A stretch of 6,149 nucleotides of DNA from an uncultured bacterium. GTDB taxonomy: Bacteria > Actinomycetota > Coriobacteriia > Coriobacteriales > Coriobacteriaceae. A program made the position numbers and the translations under genes. The stretch spans positions 1-6,149 of the forward strand of contig CAJMPE010000120.1 in assembly GCA_905215275.1 (NCBI GenBank). Reading direction: 5' to 3'. Positions 5,883 to 6,149 of the stretch are shown piece by piece. Numbering within the stretch: the first letter of the stretch is position 1; each line of letters begins with the position of its first letter. The notes beneath the pieces were generated by a model that was not told the DNA's origin, did not search any database, and saw only the letters and a program-made list of their open reading frames with translations.

Positions 5883-6101
5883 GTGTTTTCGTACATCAAG
5901 CGCCATTGGCCCATCTATCTGATTTTGACCCTGATCGCTATCGCATTGGGTTTTGGGGCCGCTTATGTCGTTGGCGTTAAGGGCTCGACGCCCGAGACAA
6001 CAATGAACGAAGAGGTGGAGCAAGAGCAAAGTTTGGGTGCCGACGGTATTTCCGAGTCCGATCAGGCAGCCATCGATGGCGGTTCGTCATCTGCTGAATA
6101 G
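5883..6101 (+). CDS. Small single-pass membrane protein (72 residues), unknown function
   Basis: I do not recognise a family. The protein has a short basic N-terminus (MFSYIKRHWP), one hydrophobic helix at about residues 10-32 (IYLILTLIAIALGFGAAYVV), then a roughly 40-residue acidic, Ser/Gly-rich, probably unstructured tail (TMNEEVEQEQS). The positive-inside rule predicts a cytoplasmic N-terminus and an extracytoplasmic tail. There is no Cys lipobox and no likely cleavage site. The start is GTG 5883, chosen because AAGGAG (5872-5877) lies 5 nt ahead and the only later in-frame ATG (6003) would lose the membrane segment. The gap from the M28-like gene is 22 bp with no terminator, so the two are probably co-transcribed and may be functionally linked. 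The gene is probably real given the strong ribosome binding site. Confidence 0.72.
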   Translation: MFSYIKRHWPIYLILTLIAIALGFGAAYVVGVKGSTPETTMNEEVEQEQSLGADGISESDQAAIDGGSSSAE

Positions 6102-6149
6102 CCGATTCATCGTTTATGCCCAAGGCGGGCGAGCCGGGAGACTGGCTCC
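6102..6149. other. Unassigned window end; possible hairpin or start of a next gene
   Basis: A short inverted repeat GAGCC (6131-6135) / GGCTC (6144-6148) with an 8-nt loop could be the first part of an intrinsic terminator, but any T-run would fall outside the window. An ATG at 6116 (MPKAGEPGDWL) is also open to the edge, without a clear ribosome binding site. Neither can be settled here. Confidence 0.2.

Noticed and set aside
6116..6149. Start of a further gene (MPKAGEPGDWL) at the window end
   Set aside because: There are only 11 codons, no good ribosome binding site, and no recognisable family; it cannot be supported from this window.

Overview
The window looks like chromosome from a moderately GC-rich Coriobacteriia-type actinobacterium, most likely Collinsella or a close gut relative. 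This rests on overall coding style, strong GC bias at third codon positions, a PafB/PafC-like pair of WYL regulators, and a DinG-type helicase. The taxon is an inference from gene content; no marker gene is present. I see no rRNA, tRNA, CRISPR array or insertion sequence.

Layout. (1) Bases 1-615, + strand: the last 204 codons of a DinG/XPD-like superfamily 2 DNA helicase. (2) Bases 612-2538, - strand: two overlapping WYL-domain regulators in PafB-then-PafC order. The second gene converges on the helicase with a 4-bp stop-to-stop overlap. A good sigma70-type promoter (TTAACG, 17 bp, TATAGT) precedes the pair. (3) Bases 2539-2736: a 198-bp divergent intergenic region with promoter signals. (4) Bases 2737-5860, + strand: one long gene split by a frameshift at a run of five G (4015-4019). 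Removing one G restores a 1040-residue membrane protein with both halves of an M28 (aminopeptidase S-like) fold. The halves are separated by about 650 residues of acidic, proline/alanine-rich, probably disordered sequence. Several catalytic and metal-binding positions are substituted. (5) Bases 5883-6101, + strand: a 72-residue single-pass membrane protein with an acidic tail, 22 bp downstream with a strong ribosome binding site. (6) Bases 6102-6149: a short unassigned tail.

How the parts may work together. The WYL pair resembles PafBC, the heterodimeric activator of the LexA-independent DNA-damage response in mycobacteria, and it lies beside a DNA-repair-type helicase, so a genome-maintenance role is plausible. 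The divergent pair (M28-like protein plus small membrane protein) looks like a membrane-associated two-gene unit. The predicted topology puts the degenerate peptidase domain and its disordered insertion in the cytoplasm, which suits a scaffold or binding role better than extracellular proteolysis. That function is inference. The least explained and most interesting object is this split, probably non-catalytic M28 protein.
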